Shown: positions 1 through 8,421 of the stretch, in pieces | How the letters are laid out: each line of letters starts with the position of its first letter | Numbering within the stretch: the stretch's first letter is position 1 | DNA from: Candidatus Neomarinimicrobium atlanticum | Lineage (GTDB): Bacteria > Fidelibacterota > Marinisomatia > Marinisomatales > Marinisomataceae | Assembly: GCA_000402815.1 (NCBI GenBank) | Contig: AQSA01000018.1 | Span: 4,654 to 25,392, forward strand | DNA length: 20,739 nt | Direction of reading: 5' to 3' | The notes under the pieces: model-generated | The model's input: the letters and a program-made list of their open reading frames with translations, nothing else | Databases searched by the model: none | What the model was told of the DNA's origin: nothing | Position numbers and translations under genes: made by a program

Positions 1-910
1 TAATTGAATGTTTGCTATTCCAACCCAAATATCTTTTTGCGCGATCAGAAGATGCTATTAGTTCATCGGGGTCGCCATATCTTCTTTCTTTAAATACATA
101 GTTCGAGTCAACTTCTAGTAAATCTGATATCAGTTTAATTAGCTCGAGATTTGACACACCTCTTTCGGAACCTAAATTAAAAGAATCAAATTTTATCTGT
201 TCAATTTTTAAGAATGCCAACATGTGAGCATCAACCAGGTCTTCAACATGTACATAATCACGAACACAAGTGCCGTCATTCGTAGCATAATCGTTACCAA
301 AAATATTAAAAACACTATTATCTCTAATTGATCTAAAAATTAAAGGCAATATATGCGTTTCATGTTTTCGTTGCTCTCCAATATTACCAAATGCCCCAGC
401 AGCATTAAAATAACGAAGAGAAATACTATTTATATTATATGCTTTATAATACCATTCTAAAATTTTTTCACCAATTAATTTAGTTTCACCATAAGAACTA
501 ATTGGAATTTTGGAATGACTTTCATCAACAGGGATAGTAACTGGATTTCCAAAGACTGCAGCAGAAGATGAAAAAATAATTTTTTTACAACTATTTTTAT
601 TCATGACATCTAGCAACGATATCATTTGAGAAACGTTATTATTGAAGAAAGGGCTTGGGTTAGAATTTGATTCTCCAATTCTTGCAAATGCCGCAAAATG
701 AAAAACGCAATCAATATCATTTTCAAAGACTTTACCTAAAGTTGATTTATCTCCAAAGTTTGATTTATAAAAAATCACATTATCAGGAAAATCTTTATTA
801 AAACTATCGTAAAGATTGTCAATCACAAATATGTTATCAAATTTTTTAAAAAATTTATTAATAAAAGTTTTTCCTATATATCCTGCACCTCCGGTAACTA
901 AAATATTCAT
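1..910 (-). CDS. galE: UDP-glucose 4-epimerase GalE, partial (C-terminus beyond window start)
   Basis: This extended SDR enzyme interconverts UDP-glucose and UDP-galactose (or the N-acetyl forms) in the cytoplasm and so feeds the glycosyltransferases of this locus. Translating the minus strand from ATG at 910 gives 303 open codons with no stop before the edge. Visible motifs are the NAD-binding TGGAGYIG near the N-terminus, FHFAA, the catalytic SSSAAVFG, the YGETK motif (Tyr-x-x-x-Lys), RYFNAAGA and a VRDYVHVEDL stretch, all typical of GalE. Full-length GalE is about 330-340 residues, so roughly 30-40 C-terminal residues are missing. The start lies 3 bases after the stop of the sugar transferase upstream. 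The exact epimerase substrate (Glc/Gal versus GlcNAc/GalNAc) cannot be read from this. Confidence 0.93.
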   Translation of the reverse strand, partial: MNILVTGGAGYIGKTFINKFFKKFDNIFVIDNLYDSFNKDFPDNVIFYKSNFGDKSTLGKVFENDIDCVFHFAAFARIGESNSNPSPFFNNNVSQMISLLDVMNKNSCKKIIFSSSAAVFGNPVTIPVDESHSKIPISSYGETKLIGEKILEWYYKAYNINSISLRYFNAAGAFGNIGEQRKHETHILPLIFRSIRDNSVFNIFGNDYATNDGTCVRDYVHVEDLVDAHMLAFLKIEQIKFDSFNLGSERGVSNLELIKLISDLLEVDSNYVFKERRYGDPDELIASSDRAKRYLGWNSKHSI

Positions 911-913
911 TTT

Positions 914-1522
914 TTAAACAGCATCCTTTCCCAATAAAGCAATTGGTGTTTTAAACAAAATTATAAGGTCATTTATAAAACTTCTATTCTTAGCATAGTC
1001 TAAATCCATTTTAATTCTTTGAGAATAATTAACATTTGATCTACCAGAGATTTGCCATGTACACGTAATGCCAGGCTTTACTATATATAATAATTCCTGA
1101 TTTTTTTTATTAAAATACTTATTAAGCTCATGAGTAGTTTTTGGTCTTGGGCCAACTATAGACATCTGCAAGAAAACCACATTTAAAAGCTGTGGTAATT
1201 CGTCTAAACTAAATTTTCTTAAAGTGTTGCCGAGCTTTGTAATTCTTGGATCATTTTTAAGCTTATAATATTTATTGTACTCATGCTTTATTTCAGGGTT
1301 ATTAGATAAAAGAGATTCTAGTCTTTTATCAGCGTCTTTATACATTGTTCTGAATTTATAAAAATTAAATGTTTTTGACGGAGAAGAGTGTACTCTCCTT
1401 AGATGAAAAATTGGGAAACCTGATTCAATTAATATTGCAATCGATATTATCGCCAAAATAGGCAATAAAAGAATTAATCCAATTATTGATACAATAAAAT
1501 CAAAAAAAAATTTTAGAGTCAT
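914..1522 (-). CDS. PglC-like initiating sugar-phosphate transferase (bacterial sugar transferase family)
   Basis: A monotopic phosphoglycosyl transferase that starts glycan assembly by moving a sugar-1-phosphate from a UDP-sugar to undecaprenyl phosphate at the inner membrane. The 202-residue product has one hydrophobic N-terminal segment (about residues 5-33), the LRRVHSSPSKTFNFYKFRTM stretch, the Asp107-Glu108 dyad (SLDELPQLLN), GPRP near 124-127 and KPGIT followed by a WQISGRSN motif. It is the short PglC-type form without the extra N-terminal helices of WcaJ. I chose the ATG at 1522 because it overlaps the TGA of the upstream SIS gene as ATGA. The frame extends to a TTG at 1576, but that would push 18 residues into the SIS gene. 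The sugar it transfers is not determinable. Confidence 0.9.
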   Translation of the reverse strand: MTLKFFFDFIVSIIGLILLLPILAIISIAILIESGFPIFHLRRVHSSPSKTFNFYKFRTMYKDADKRLESLLSNNPEIKHEYNKYYKLKNDPRITKLGNTLRKFSLDELPQLLNVVFLQMSIVGPRPKTTHELNKYFNKKNQELLYIVKPGITCTWQISGRSNVNYSQRIKMDLDYAKNRSFINDLIILFKTPIALLGKDAV

Positions 1523-2076
1523 GATGCGGAATATTCTGATTTTCCAATTATGAGATCTACAATACTTAAAATCCAAATTTGATGAATGTTTTCTACAATA
1601 TTATAAGCTTTAGAATTTACCCAAAAATTAATATCACCAGATTCTCTTAATGGGTTATTTGGATTAAACCCAGAAAATGTAATAACTTTTATTCCATTAT
1701 TTTTAGCATAATTTGCTGCATTTAAAACATTCATAGAGCTCCCACTTGAACTAATAAGAAAAACTATGTCACCTTCTTTTGCATAAAATTCAAGAGATTT
1801 CTTCATCCAATGTTCATAACCATAATCATTAGCAAGACAGGTAATCATTGCTGCAGTGTTAACCGTTTTGGTATTAATTCTTGCATTTTTTGTCATATCG
1901 ACAGCAAAATGGTCGGCAATTGCTGCGCTTCCACCATTACCAAAAACATATATATTTTTTTTATTTGTTGATGTTTTTATGACTAAATCTTTTACAACAG
2001 GTAATTTATCTTCGATAGAATCACTAGAAATTAAATCATTATAATTATTTAAATATTTTTTTAAATCTATATTCAT
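1519..2076 (-). CDS. SIS-domain phosphosugar isomerase, GmhA-like
   Basis: A 185-residue sugar isomerase domain protein resembling phosphoheptose isomerase GmhA, which converts sedoheptulose 7-phosphate to D-glycero-D-manno-heptose 7-phosphate. Seen in the sequence: VFGNGGSAAIADHF at about 44-57 and SSSGSS near 109-114, the two phosphate-binding signatures of SIS domains. The position of the GmhA active-site Glu after the HF motif appears to be Asp (AVDM versus the usual AAEL). The C-terminal IQExH-type motif is altered to IVENIH. It is therefore GmhA-like but not the standard housekeeping type. It overlaps the dehydrogenase upstream by 4 bases (ATGA) and has a Shine-Dalgarno AAGGTG. An HldA-type kinase lies in the opposite-end operon, which supports a heptose role. 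Another keto-/aldo-sugar phosphate substrate is possible. Confidence 0.82.
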   Translation of the reverse strand: MNIDLKKYLNNYNDLISSDSIEDKLPVVKDLVIKTSTNKKNIYVFGNGGSAAIADHFAVDMTKNARINTKTVNTAAMITCLANDYGYEHWMKKSLEFYAKEGDIVFLISSSGSSMNVLNAANYAKNNGIKVITFSGFNPNNPLRESGDINFWVNSKAYNIVENIHQIWILSIVDLIIGKSEYSAS

Positions 2077-2939
2077 TTTTTCACCTTTCTATTTGAAAAA
2101 ACTTTTCTATTCGCTAAATCTTCCCAATCTCTGTTTTTTCTGTCAATGCTATAATTTCTTTCCCAGACTGCATTAAGTATCGGAGATTTAACTTTTAATA
2201 CTTTGTATTGATGTATTAAAGAATTTAAATCTTTAGGAAAGCAAGAACCACTAAATCCTTTTTTTCCGTCGTGTCCAGGAACGTCAAGGTGGGAATCTAC
2301 TATCCTATTATCAAGTAATATAATACTTTTTAGATCAGCATAATCAATTCCTAAGACATCGCATAATGTATATATCTCATTTGCAAATGATACCTTAGTG
2401 GCTAAAAATGAATTTGTAAAATACTTCGCTAACTCGGCAGTTTTATAATCCGTTTTAATAATTGGTATATTTTCAAAAATATTTTTATAAAAATTATATA
2501 ACACATTTAACGATTTTTTAGTGCCTCCTAAAATAATTCTATTTTGGTTTTCAAAATCTCTATTTGAACTTTTTTCTCGCAAGAATTCAGGATTGAAAAT
2601 AATATTACAATTTTCAAATTTTTTTGTCAACTCGCTACATGTTCCAACTGGTATAGTAGATTTGATACAAAAATGCTTATTAATTAAATTATCGCATTTA
2701 TCAATTTCGGTAAATATATCATAAATAATACTAAGATCTGTCGAGCCATCAGTATTCATTGGTGTTGGTACGCAGATAAAAATAATATCAGACTTTGATA
2801 CTAAATCTTCTATACTATGACATGTTGACTTTTCTCTAATATCATATGTGTGTATTTTACTATGTTTACTAAAAACTTGCTTACATGCACTTCCAACATA
2901 TCCTAAACCTATAATTCCAACATTATATTTGTTTTTCAT
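2073..2939 (-). CDS. Short UDP-glucose/GDP-mannose-type 6-dehydrogenase without C-terminal domain
   Basis: Family members oxidise a nucleotide sugar at C6 twice with NAD to give a uronic acid, for example UDP-glucose to UDP-glucuronate. The 288 residues include the Rossmann GLGYVG (11-16), FICVPTP, a STIPVGT motif, NPEFLREKSS, an AKYFTNSFLATKVSFANE central helix with the usual Lys and Asn, and GFSGSCFPKD with the catalytic Cys at residue 233. Classic enzymes are about 390-450 residues. This one stops soon after the central domain and lacks the C-terminal UDP-binding domain. The end looks natural: the stop is TGA, it overlaps the next ATG by 4 bases, and no continuation is coded in another frame. 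A Shine-Dalgarno AGGAG lies 5 bases before ATG. Short forms are known in some bacteria and viruses. The nucleotide-sugar substrate is uncertain. Confidence 0.87.
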   Translation of the reverse strand: MKNKYNVGIIGLGYVGSACKQVFSKHSKIHTYDIREKSTCHSIEDLVSKSDIIFICVPTPMNTDGSTDLSIIYDIFTEIDKCDNLINKHFCIKSTIPVGTCSELTKKFENCNIIFNPEFLREKSSNRDFENQNRIILGGTKKSLNVLYNFYKNIFENIPIIKTDYKTAELAKYFTNSFLATKVSFANEIYTLCDVLGIDYADLKSIILLDNRIVDSHLDVPGHDGKKGFSGSCFPKDLNSLIHQYKVLKVKSPILNAVWERNYSIDRKNRDWEDLANRKVFSNRKVKK

Positions 2940-2957
2940 TTAACTCCTATACTATTT

Positions 2958-4085
2958 TTAGTTTTCATTTAACACTTTTTCATCATTTTTGAGAAATGAA
3001 CTTACAATACTTTTAATATTATCTTTAAAAATATTTCTGGAGAATTTTCTAGCATTATCTCTAATATTGTATGAGTTAAAATGTATTTTTTCAAAAATGG
3101 CTAATGCATTATTTAGAGAATTAAAATTTTGTTCGTAAAAAAATACTGCCGTTGCTTTATCACTATTTTTTCCATTAAAATTTACCATAGTATCCTTTAC
3201 TCCACCGAATCCATAGCATAATACTGCGGTGCCACAAGCATTAGCTTCTATTGGTATTAATCCATGCTCAAGATCGCATGTGAATATTACACCTTTAGCA
3301 CTTGAATATAATTTACCTAGTTCTTGATCACTCACATTATTTAAGAATTCTATATTCTCTTTTGCTTTCAGAGATAATTCTTTGTGTGCTTCTCCTGATC
3401 CAACAATAATAAGCTTTCTTCCATTTTTATTAAATGCATCAACTGCAACATCAACTCTTTTCCAATAATCAAGTCTTGAAACCAATAGATAGTAATCTTT
3501 TTTTGTACTAGAAAAAAAAGAAGAATAATTAGAAAATTCAATTGGGCTATATGCATAAGTGGTTCTACTATTGTATGTTTTTTTTATCCTTCTAGAAGAC
3601 TCCCTAGAATCTCCAATATACAAATCAATGTATTTTGAAGTTTCTAAATCTCTTTTTTTAAAATATGGTAATAAAATTTTAAAAAAGGACTTTACTAAAC
3701 TTTCTCTTGGAAAGTAATTATCAATTTCCCAAATAGCTCTTGTAGGAACATAGCAATAACAAATATGCTTCCCGTTAAAATTTCTAACATACTTCGCACA
3801 AGTAGCAGATGATGAGATTATAAGATCATAACCTTTAAAGTTTTTAAATTGAAAATAATACGTTAAAATCGGAAAAAAGAATTTAAAAGTTGTTGAATTT
3901 CTGATAATTGCATTAAAAAAATTGGAAACTTTTAAATCTTTAGATCTATTAAATCTAATTGAAGTGTTTGGGTTGTATGTTGATGTAAAGATTTCAGCTT
4001 CAGGAAATATATCAGTAAGATAAGTAAAAACTCTTTCTGAACCTCCTTTAGTAAGCATCTGATCGTGAATTAAAAGAACTCTCAA
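2958..4085 (-). CDS. Family GT4 glycosyltransferase (WbaZ-like)
   Basis: A retaining GT-B glycosyltransferase of 375 residues that probably adds one sugar, perhaps mannose or a derivative, to the lipid-linked repeat unit at the cytoplasmic face. Evidence: the N-terminal LLIHDQMLTKGGSERVF acceptor-domain loop typical of WbaZ-type mannosyltransferases, YCYVPTRAIW, the C-terminal LVSRLDYWKRVDVAVDAF donor-domain entry, IVGSGE, and EHGLIPIEANACG corresponding to the EX7E region, followed by GFGGVKDTM. The first Glu of EX7E appears to be Leu. The start is a TTG at 4085 that overlaps the TGA of the upstream gene as TTGA, matching the 4-base coupling seen across this operon. Donor and acceptor cannot be assigned from sequence alone. 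Confidence 0.88.
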   Translation of the reverse strand: MRVLLIHDQMLTKGGSERVFTYLTDIFPEAEIFTSTYNPNTSIRFNRSKDLKVSNFFNAIIRNSTTFKFFFPILTYYFQFKNFKGYDLIISSSATCAKYVRNFNGKHICYCYVPTRAIWEIDNYFPRESLVKSFFKILLPYFKKRDLETSKYIDLYIGDSRESSRRIKKTYNSRTTYAYSPIEFSNYSSFFSSTKKDYYLLVSRLDYWKRVDVAVDAFNKNGRKLIIVGSGEAHKELSLKAKENIEFLNNVSDQELGKLYSSAKGVIFTCDLEHGLIPIEANACGTAVLCYGFGGVKDTMVNFNGKNSDKATAVFFYEQNFNSLNNALAIFEKIHFNSYNIRDNARKFSRNIFKDNIKSIVSSFLKNDEKVLNEN

Positions 4086-5008
4086 AGCATATCCTCAACT
4101 ATTTTTTCTAAATCGCTTGACGGCTTCCATGATGTAGATTGTATTATTTTTGTATTATCTCCAAAAAAATATGTTGTTTTTTGATCTGAAAAGCTTTTGA
4201 TAATGTCTTCAGTATATTGAATGCCTAGTTTTTGGCATACAATCTTAATAAAGTCTCTAATCGAATGTAGTGCACCGCTTGAAATAATGAAATCATCTGC
4301 ATAGGGAAGTTGCAAAATTTCATGCATCGCTTTTACATAGTCTTTCGCGTGCCCCCAATCAACAAGTTGATTAGCGTTATGTACTTCAAAAAAAGTGCGT
4401 TTTTTATTTATAATTTCCTTTCCTTGAATTATAATTTTCTTTGTTATATAAGAATCAGATCTTAGGCTTGATTCATGATTAAACATGATACCAGTTGAAA
4501 CAAATAATTTAAAATTCTCTCTATAATATTTTGCTAACCAAAATGAGCTTGCCTTATTTATTGCGTACAAATTAGTTGGAGAAATATGTGACTCTTCTGT
4601 TAGCTTAGCATTACTTGGAGCAAAGATGTATGATGATGTTGGATAAAAAATCTTTGTATCTTTATGAGCATTAATTAAGATGTTATGAAAACTTTTTACG
4701 TTTACTTCAAAGTTTTCTAAAAACGATTCCCCCCTATCTTCATCTAATGAGCGACTTTCAGTTGATAATACTTTTGCAGCTAAATGGTATATTTCTTCGA
4801 TCTTAAACTTACTAAATAATGATTTCACATCATTTCTTTTGAGTATGTTGTAATGATCTATTTCTTCATTATTCCAAAAAGTTCTATTTTTATTAACTCG
4901 TAAAATATCAACATCTTTTTCTCTTAAAAAACTGTATAATAGCTTTCCATCTTGACCGCTGGATCCAGTTATAAGAATGATTTTTTTATGAGAAAAGCTT
5001 CTTGTCAT
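4082..5008 (-). CDS. GDP-mannose dehydratase-like SDR epimerase/reductase
   Basis: An extended SDR of about 308 residues with strong local similarity to the upstream Gmd. It shows GSSGQDG nucleotide-binding glycines (15-21), YHLAA, TSSYIFAPS with the catalytic Ser, Tyr148-x-x-x-Lys152 (YAINK), a FNHES stretch followed by ITKKI, and DWGHAKDYVKAM. These last motifs are hallmarks of the Gmd/Rmd branch that acts on GDP-4-keto-6-deoxymannose. Because Gmd and a ColD-like dehydratase are encoded just upstream, this is a good candidate for the later 4-reduction or 5-epimerisation/4-reduction step (Rmd- or ColC-like). The ATG at 5008 is preferred; an in-frame GTG lies at 5014. Either start overlaps the end of gmd by more than 20 bases, so translation is probably coupled. 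Exact activity is inferred. Confidence 0.82.
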   Translation of the reverse strand: MTRSFSHKKIILITGSSGQDGKLLYSFLREKDVDILRVNKNRTFWNNEEIDHYNILKRNDVKSLFSKFKIEEIYHLAAKVLSTESRSLDEDRGESFLENFEVNVKSFHNILINAHKDTKIFYPTSSYIFAPSNAKLTEESHISPTNLYAINKASSFWLAKYYRENFKLFVSTGIMFNHESSLRSDSYITKKIIIQGKEIINKKRTFFEVHNANQLVDWGHAKDYVKAMHEILQLPYADDFIISSGALHSIRDFIKIVCQKLGIQYTEDIIKSFSDQKTTYFFGDNTKIIQSTSWKPSSDLEKIVEDML

Positions 5009-5999
5009 GATCACACATAATTTCTATAAGCTGCTTAAAGCTAGTGGTTGGCTCCCAATTAAGTATTTTCTTGGCCTTTGAAAAATCTCCTCTCAAATAT
5101 TCTACTTCAGCTGGTCTAAAGTAATCAGGATTTACTACTACTAATTTTTTGTTTGTTTTAGAATCGAAGCCAATTTCATCTACACCTTCGCCATCCCACT
5201 CTATTTCATAGTCAAAATACTTTGCAGCAAGCTCAATCATATGTTTAACAGTATAAACTTCTCCAGTAGCAATTACAAAGTCATCCGGAGTATTATGATT
5301 TAATATTCTCCACATCATTTCAACATAATCTTTGGCGTAGCCCCAATCTCTTTTTGCATTTAAATTCCCAATCTCTAATCTATCTAAGGTTCCGGCATTA
5401 ATTTTTGCAAAAGTCGACGTTACTTTTCTTGTTACAAAGTTAATTGATCTTCTTGGCGATTCATGGTTGAAAAGAATTCCATTTGATGCAAACATATCAT
5501 ACGCCTCTCTGTAATTTTTCGTAATCGCAAAAGAAAATAATTTTGAACAACCATAGGGGCTTCTTGGTCTAAATGGTGTTTGTTCATTCTGAAATTCTTC
5601 CTCTGTATCTCCATATAATTCAGAGCTTGAAGCTTGATAGAATTTTATATCCTCATTTACAATTCTTATTGCCTCAAGACAGTTTACTACACCCATAGCA
5701 TTAATATCTGTACTTGAAATAGGATTTGTGAAAGATATTCCTACATGACTTTGGGCTGCTAAATTATAAAATTCAGAAATATCGTATTTTTTCAAAATAT
5801 TTATGATAGACGACAGGTCGGTTAAATCGCCTATTTCAATTGTAAAATTATTATTTCCAATATCAGCAACAAAATTCTGTATATCGTACCTACTATTTCT
5901 TCTTATCAGACCTATAACTCTATAGCCTTTTTCTATAAGAAGTTGTGACAAATAATATCCATCCTGACCTGTTACACCGGTAACTAAAGCTGTTTTCAT
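4986..5999 (-). CDS. gmd: GDP-mannose 4,6-dehydratase
   Basis: Converts GDP-D-mannose to GDP-4-keto-6-deoxy-D-mannose, the branch point to fucose, rhamnose, perosamine and colitose. The 337-residue product is full length. Motifs: GVTGQDG (8-14), the LIRRNSRYDIQN loop typical of Gmd, NLAAQSHVG, SSSELYGD (124-131) with the catalytic Ser/Glu, Tyr149-x-x-x-Lys153 (YGCSK), LFNHESPRR, FVTRK, RDWGYAKDYV and the C-terminal NPDYFRPAEVEYLRGD. All expected catalytic residues are present. ATG at 5999 overlaps the TGA of the upstream dehydratase gene as ATGA, and GGAG precedes it by about 8 bases. Neighbours imply that its product is next handled by the ColD-like enzyme. Confidence 0.95.
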   Translation of the reverse strand: MKTALVTGVTGQDGYYLSQLLIEKGYRVIGLIRRNSRYDIQNFVADIGNNNFTIEIGDLTDLSSIINILKKYDISEFYNLAAQSHVGISFTNPISSTDINAMGVVNCLEAIRIVNEDIKFYQASSSELYGDTEEEFQNEQTPFRPRSPYGCSKLFSFAITKNYREAYDMFASNGILFNHESPRRSINFVTRKVTSTFAKINAGTLDRLEIGNLNAKRDWGYAKDYVEMMWRILNHNTPDDFVIATGEVYTVKHMIELAAKYFDYEIEWDGEGVDEIGFDSKTNKKLVVVNPDYFRPAEVEYLRGDFSKAKKILNWEPTTSFKQLIEIMCDHDKKLFS

Positions 6000-7156
6000 G
6001 TATTTTCTCCATTTATTAGATTTGAAATGTTTTTTATATCTGATTCTTCAAGATCTGGATGATTTGGAATGTAAAAACCAAACTTATCAACAAGTGTAAC
6101 ATTTGGTAATTCTAACTTACCATAATCTTTTTTATAAAATGGCTGATTTCCAATAGAACCTGAAATTAATGGTCTTACTTCAATATTATTATCCATGAGC
6201 ATTTTAACAATTTTATCTTTCCTTTTTGATAAAATTGGATAAGCAAAATTTGAAATAAAATCATTTTTTCTTATTTCTAATTGAAGCATGTTTTTTTTAA
6301 TATTATCAACGTAATAAAAGAAATTTTTATTTCTTTTTTCAATGATAGAATCAATTTTATCAATTTGCTTTAACCCAATATAGGCTTGCAAATCAGTAGA
6401 TCTGCAATTAAAGCCGTTGAAATAGAAGGTATATAAAGCATTAAAAGAATCTATATCCCATTTATTCCTTAAAGCATCTTTTGCTTTTTGATCTAGATCT
6501 CTGTCCCATCCATGATTTCTTATCATAAGTAAATTATGATATATTTCTTTATCATTTGTTGTAATAAATCCACCTTCGATTGTAGATATATGATGACCAA
6601 AATATGTAGAAAAAGATGACATCAAACCAAAATTACCGAGAAGTTTTCTATTTGAGGCAGAACCAAGAGATTCACAATTATCTTCAATTAAAGCGACGTC
6701 ATATTTGGTGCATATCTCCGTAATCTTTTCCATATCAGGCACCAACCCCAGAACTGAAACAAGAACTAAAACACTCGGTCTTTGCTCGGAGCATATTTTT
6801 TCAAAATGGTCTAAATCAATTGATAAATCTTTTAAATTGATATCACATAAAATTGGTTCGAATCCTAATTGTACCACAGGAGAATAATCCGTTGCCCAAG
6901 CAAGAGCTGGAACAACAACCTTTGACCCCTTTTCAACAATTTTTTTTTCTAATAAACACTGAAGCATTAATAAGTTTGCTGATGAGCCAGAGTTGCAGAA
7001 AATAGAGTACTTGGATCCCATTTTATTTGCAAATTTTTGTTCTAACTCTGACGTAATAGGCCCCTTAGTAAGTCGAGGATAAGTTTTTAGCCACTTAATG
7101 AGATAGTCAATATCTTTTTTTGAAACTGTATCGTTAACAAGTTTAATTTTTTTCAT
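5996..7156 (-). CDS. colD: ColD-like PLP-dependent GDP-4-keto-6-deoxymannose 3-dehydratase
   Basis: A DegT/DnrJ/EryC1-fold protein of 386 residues. In the aminotransferases of this fold the PLP lysine sits in an SF(Y/H)xxK motif; here the sequence reads SSFSTYFGHHISTIEGG, with His188 in the lysine position. His in place of Lys is the known signature of the deoxygenating members ColD and RfbH, which use PMP to remove the C3 hydroxyl. Other PLP contacts are present: SGSSANL near 56-62, ALAWATD, IEDNCESLGS and a C-terminal RPLISGSIG. Placed directly before gmd, it most likely makes GDP-4-keto-3,6-dideoxymannose, the colitose precursor. Start at ATG 7156 with only a weak AAAGAAA upstream. Perosamine synthase is the main alternative and is disfavoured by the missing lysine. 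Confidence 0.86.
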   Translation of the reverse strand: MKKIKLVNDTVSKKDIDYLIKWLKTYPRLTKGPITSELEQKFANKMGSKYSIFCNSGSSANLLMLQCLLEKKIVEKGSKVVVPALAWATDYSPVVQLGFEPILCDINLKDLSIDLDHFEKICSEQRPSVLVLVSVLGLVPDMEKITEICTKYDVALIEDNCESLGSASNRKLLGNFGLMSSFSTYFGHHISTIEGGFITTNDKEIYHNLLMIRNHGWDRDLDQKAKDALRNKWDIDSFNALYTFYFNGFNCRSTDLQAYIGLKQIDKIDSIIEKRNKNFFYYVDNIKKNMLQLEIRKNDFISNFAYPILSKRKDKIVKMLMDNNIEVRPLISGSIGNQPFYKKDYGKLELPNVTLVDKFGFYIPNHPDLEESDIKNISNLINGENT

Positions 7157-7198
7157 TTTTTTAGTTTTTCTTTATTTGAGTTATGAGTGAATATAGCA

Positions 7199-8410
7199 TT
7201 ATTTATTAAGATTTTTAATTTTTAAAATTAAATCTATATCATTCTCAAAATAATATATTAAGTAACCTATGATTAAGCCAAATGGCGCTGCAACTGATGG
7301 AGCTTCAAGGCCATTGCCAAACAATCCATTAGCTAAAGCATATACAATTATTAATCTGCCTAAAAAAGAATATTCAAAATTTATCAGCTCCTTAGATTTA
7401 AAATATCTAAATAAAGAAATAAAAATACAAGAAAACAAAGCTAAACCTACAACTCCCAGCTCAGAAAGGATAAATAAATAAAGGTTATGCGGATGATTAT
7501 AGTGAGAAGTCCAATCATAAAGGCCTTCCCTTGCAAAAAAGAATAGACCTTCAATACCATAGAAGGATTTATTGAAGTCTCCAAATCTATTATATCCAAT
7601 TCCCAAAATTGGGCTCTTTGAAAACATTATCAAAGCATCTTGCCAGGCCATTATTCTATAGTAAACATTTATTGTATCCATATTGATTACAAAAACTCTA
7701 TCTGCTACTTGCCTAAAAATTAGCAAAATAGATGTCAAAAATGGTAAGGAGAATAAAGCTATTTTTTTAAAATTAGGAGATATATGTAATTTGCTAGAAT
7801 TATAAAAAAAATATATTAAAACAAAAAAAATAGATACATATGCTTGTCTAGAACTAGCGAGAACAAAAGGTACTAAAATAAGTACAAAAAGTATTATATT
7901 TTTATAACTAATTGACTTATAGCTTAGGAAAAAAGTTATTAAGAAAAAGCCTATAAAATTACCTGCAGCGTTCTTTGTACTAAAAAATCCAGAAAATAAA
8001 TCATAGGGCCCGTAAAAAAGACTATCGATTTTATAAATTTCTAATGTATGTATTAGAATTAAAAATGTATAGGCTGCGAACGTGAAATAAAAAGATTTGA
8101 GAAGATAATTAAAATGAATTTTACTAATACCAAAAGTTGAAAAATACAAAAAAGGGATGAATGCAAAAAAAATTCTACCCTCGGTTCGAAAATATTTAAC
8201 ATTTAGAATATCAGTAACGCTAATATTCGATACAAATATCATATGAGCTAACAAAAAACCTAAGTAGAGTAAAATTAATAAACTATATAGATTAATTCTT
8301 TTATTAACAAAGGTATAAAGGCAAAATAAATATCCCATCAAAATTACCATTAGTAAATAGAAAAAAGGCGCCTTCATAAAAATTGAAGATAGATAAAAAA
8401 GGAAGGCCAT
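7199..8410 (-). CDS. O-antigen polymerase/ligase family membrane protein (Wzy_C type)
   Basis: A 403-residue integral membrane protein with roughly ten hydrophobic segments. In the C-terminal half it carries GIGYNRFGDF and then a periplasmic-loop motif YNHPHNLYLFILSELGVVG, the hallmark of the Wzy_C/WaaL family. Such proteins either polymerise undecaprenyl-linked repeat units in the periplasm or ligate the finished chain to lipid A-core. With Wzx and Wzz encoded immediately upstream in the same operon, polymerase (Wzy) is the likelier role, but the family signature does not separate the two. Start ATG 8410, 11 bases after the wzz stop. A 42-base gap separates it from the downstream dehydratase gene, one of the larger gaps in this operon. 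Confidence 0.87.
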   Translation of the reverse strand: MAFLFYLSSIFMKAPFFYLLMVILMGYLFCLYTFVNKRINLYSLLILLYLGFLLAHMIFVSNISVTDILNVKYFRTEGRIFFAFIPFLYFSTFGISKIHFNYLLKSFYFTFAAYTFLILIHTLEIYKIDSLFYGPYDLFSGFFSTKNAAGNFIGFFLITFFLSYKSISYKNIILFVLILVPFVLASSRQAYVSIFFVLIYFFYNSSKLHISPNFKKIALFSLPFLTSILLIFRQVADRVFVINMDTINVYYRIMAWQDALIMFSKSPILGIGYNRFGDFNKSFYGIEGLFFFAREGLYDWTSHYNHPHNLYLFILSELGVVGLALFSCIFISLFRYFKSKELINFEYSFLGRLIIVYALANGLFGNGLEAPSVAAPFGLIIGYLIYYFENDIDLILKIKNLNK

Positions 8411-8421
8411 AATTATTTAAA

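Noticed and set aside
1523..1576. N-terminal extension of the sugar transferase to a TTG start
   Set aside because: It lies inside the SIS gene and adds residues before the membrane segment; the ATG at 1522 gives the usual ATGA overlap and a normal PglC-type N-terminus.
5996..7156. Perosamine synthase or other sugar aminotransferase
   Set aside because: The PLP lysine is replaced by His in a HHISTIEGG context, which fits the 3-dehydratases ColD/RfbH.
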